NCBI GenBank assembly: GCA_036924285.1
Contig: JAYKYS010000007.1
Coordinates: 13,206,001-13,270,000, forward strand
DNA: 64,000 nt
Origin: Asterella californica
Lineage: Eukaryota > Streptophyta > Marchantiopsida > Marchantiales > Aytoniaceae
Reading direction: 5' to 3'
The notes beneath the pieces were generated by a model. It did not search any database and was not told the DNA's origin. It saw only the letters and a list, made by a program, of their open reading frames with translations. The position numbers were made by a program, and so were the translations under genes. The stretch's first letter is position 1. Each line of letters starts with the position of its first letter. Below are positions 62,954 to 64,000 of the stretch, piece by piece.

Positions 62954-63405
62954 TGTCGAGTTGCGAGTTTTCCTGAGAAGGCGGAACCTTCTGGCTGTGA
63001 TTTAACCGTGAAGGCTGTGTTGTACCTACTCAGAGAAGCGTTGAGCTTCTGGTTGTGGTGGTTTACTTAAGGGATAGGCTTTTCAAGTTACAACAGAGAA
63101 CTATGAACACTCATACATGTTTGTATGAACCTCTAATTTACTCAGAAGGTAAAGTTCAGATCTAACTGATAGTAATAGGTTCAGGCGGTGAACTTTAACA
63201 CTCAAGAAGAGAAAAACTATGATGGTTCAGACTCCTAGATTTCTCTTACATGTAAAAGAGGCCCCACTGAGCACACACACGAAGTTTCAGCTTGAGATCA
63301 AATTCTGACACCAAGATATGGACAGAAAAGTTCTGATCAAAGATATTACGGCAGTTTCTGGTACTCAGACAGCTATTTCGACCTATAACAGAAAATTAGC
63401 ACTCC
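62954..63405 (-). repeat. LTR, third family, copy C (truncated)
   Basis: In element sense ends AAAACTCGCAACTCGACA, followed by PBS and gag. Similarity to copies A and B runs back to about 63405 (AATTTTCTGTTATAGGTC) and then stops, so the 5' two thirds of the LTR are lost. Confidence 0.75.
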
Positions 63406-64000
63406 TTGATCTGACCTCCGAGCTGAGAATTATGAACGAATCACGATCGAGTTGTGATATAATTTTCAAGGACCAAAGAGGAGGGCGGAGCCGCCGAACC
63501 CAGAAGTATATATGAGGGGGGCTCGATGGTTGGGTGGGCCAAGACGAGTCACCCGACCCTAGAGTTCGACGGACGGACTCTGGAGGCATGAGGTGATGGC
63601 TGGGCCGGTTCCAAGGCACGTTCTCGTCTAGACTTGGACGTATGGACTTAGGAACATTGTAAGGGCTGGGCAAGACTAGGGAACGAGTCAGCGGGTTAGA
63701 CCACCGTTCGGGAGCCTAGACCCAGACGGACATCATGGGCGGTTGGGCCGCTGGAGGCACCGTTTAGGACCCTGGACTTTTATGGGAAATCCACCCCAAG
63801 TCATCTTGTGACTTGCTCATGTTTGGGAACCGACCTAAACGGGTCTAGGTCGGGACTTGGGATTGCTGAGCTTGATGATTAGGGAGAGGTCCGGCTCCGG
63901 TCCAGACCAAACTTAGATAAGGTAAGTGGTGCATGGACGCTAACTTATGATTGTGTTTGCAGGTTAGCGGTGTAAATTTCGTGACCTACTGAGCAAGAGC
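63406..64000. other. No gene seen
   Basis: GC-richer, with GGGCTGGG/GGTTGGG-type purine motifs on the plus strand and a TATATATGAGGGG near 63507. No ORF with domain character and no match to other parts of the window that I noticed. Confidence 0.5.

Overview
The window is nuclear DNA of a eukaryote of the green-plant lineage, not prokaryotic. Three things point there. (1) Dispersed plus-strand exons encode a plant-type SF2/ASF-like SR splicing factor with the SWQDLKD signature. (2) Introns of that gene are 0.1 to 4 kb long while exons are only 36-136 nt. (3) Ty3/Gypsy LTR retrotransposons are nested in one another, and one uses a tRNA-Glu-like primer site. Kilobase introns, GC near 47% and Gypsy-rich flanks would suit a large charophyte genome such as Chara, but that is a guess; the sequence alone does not fix the species.

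Layout. 1-17.4 kb: 3' part of the SR gene (+), from the end of RRM1 through RRM2 to the RS tail. Its introns are filled with short degenerate repeat modules (at least five families, several palindromic), a 42-bp-arm hairpin, a phase-compatible unannotated exon (10612-10719) and, on the opposite strand, exon-like coding blocks. The best of these is a five-exon phase-consistent chain at 12991-14383 that looks like an antisense gene nested in an SR intron. 17.4-21.5 kb: no convincing gene. 21.5-30.9 kb: remains of older retroelements, namely a decayed minus-strand gag (22028-24200), a complete LTR (24254-25573), a 5S-rRNA-like block (26253-26312), a fragment related to the young LTR family (27166-27460) and another LTR (29512-30948). 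30.9-34.7 kb and 60.6-61.4 kb: halves of a decayed glutamate/lysine-rich coiled-coil gene region (minus), interspersed with retroelement gag fragments.

34684-60565 is one nested mobile unit. The outer element (about 9.26 kb without its passenger, LTRs about 2 kb, 4-bp duplication ACGT) carries gag, pol and integrase on the plus strand. Its left LTR was invaded by a second Gypsy element on the minus strand, present as a tandem LTR-internal-LTR-internal-LTR array (35758-52373, period 7850 bp, 4-bp duplication GGGC). The two 1628-residue Gag-Pol polyproteins are identical, and I saw only one base difference among the three LTRs. This inner element also has small ORFs upstream of gag-pol, one with its own zinc knuckle. 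61.4-63.4 kb: a broken gag and truncated LTR of a related third family (minus). 63.4-64 kb: nothing recognisable.

Within each retroelement, Gag packages RNA, protease (where visible) matures the polyprotein, RT/RNase H copies it from a tRNA primer at the PBS, and integrase inserts it. The older copies carry stop codons mostly explainable as C-to-T changes, as expected for methylated, silenced DNA.
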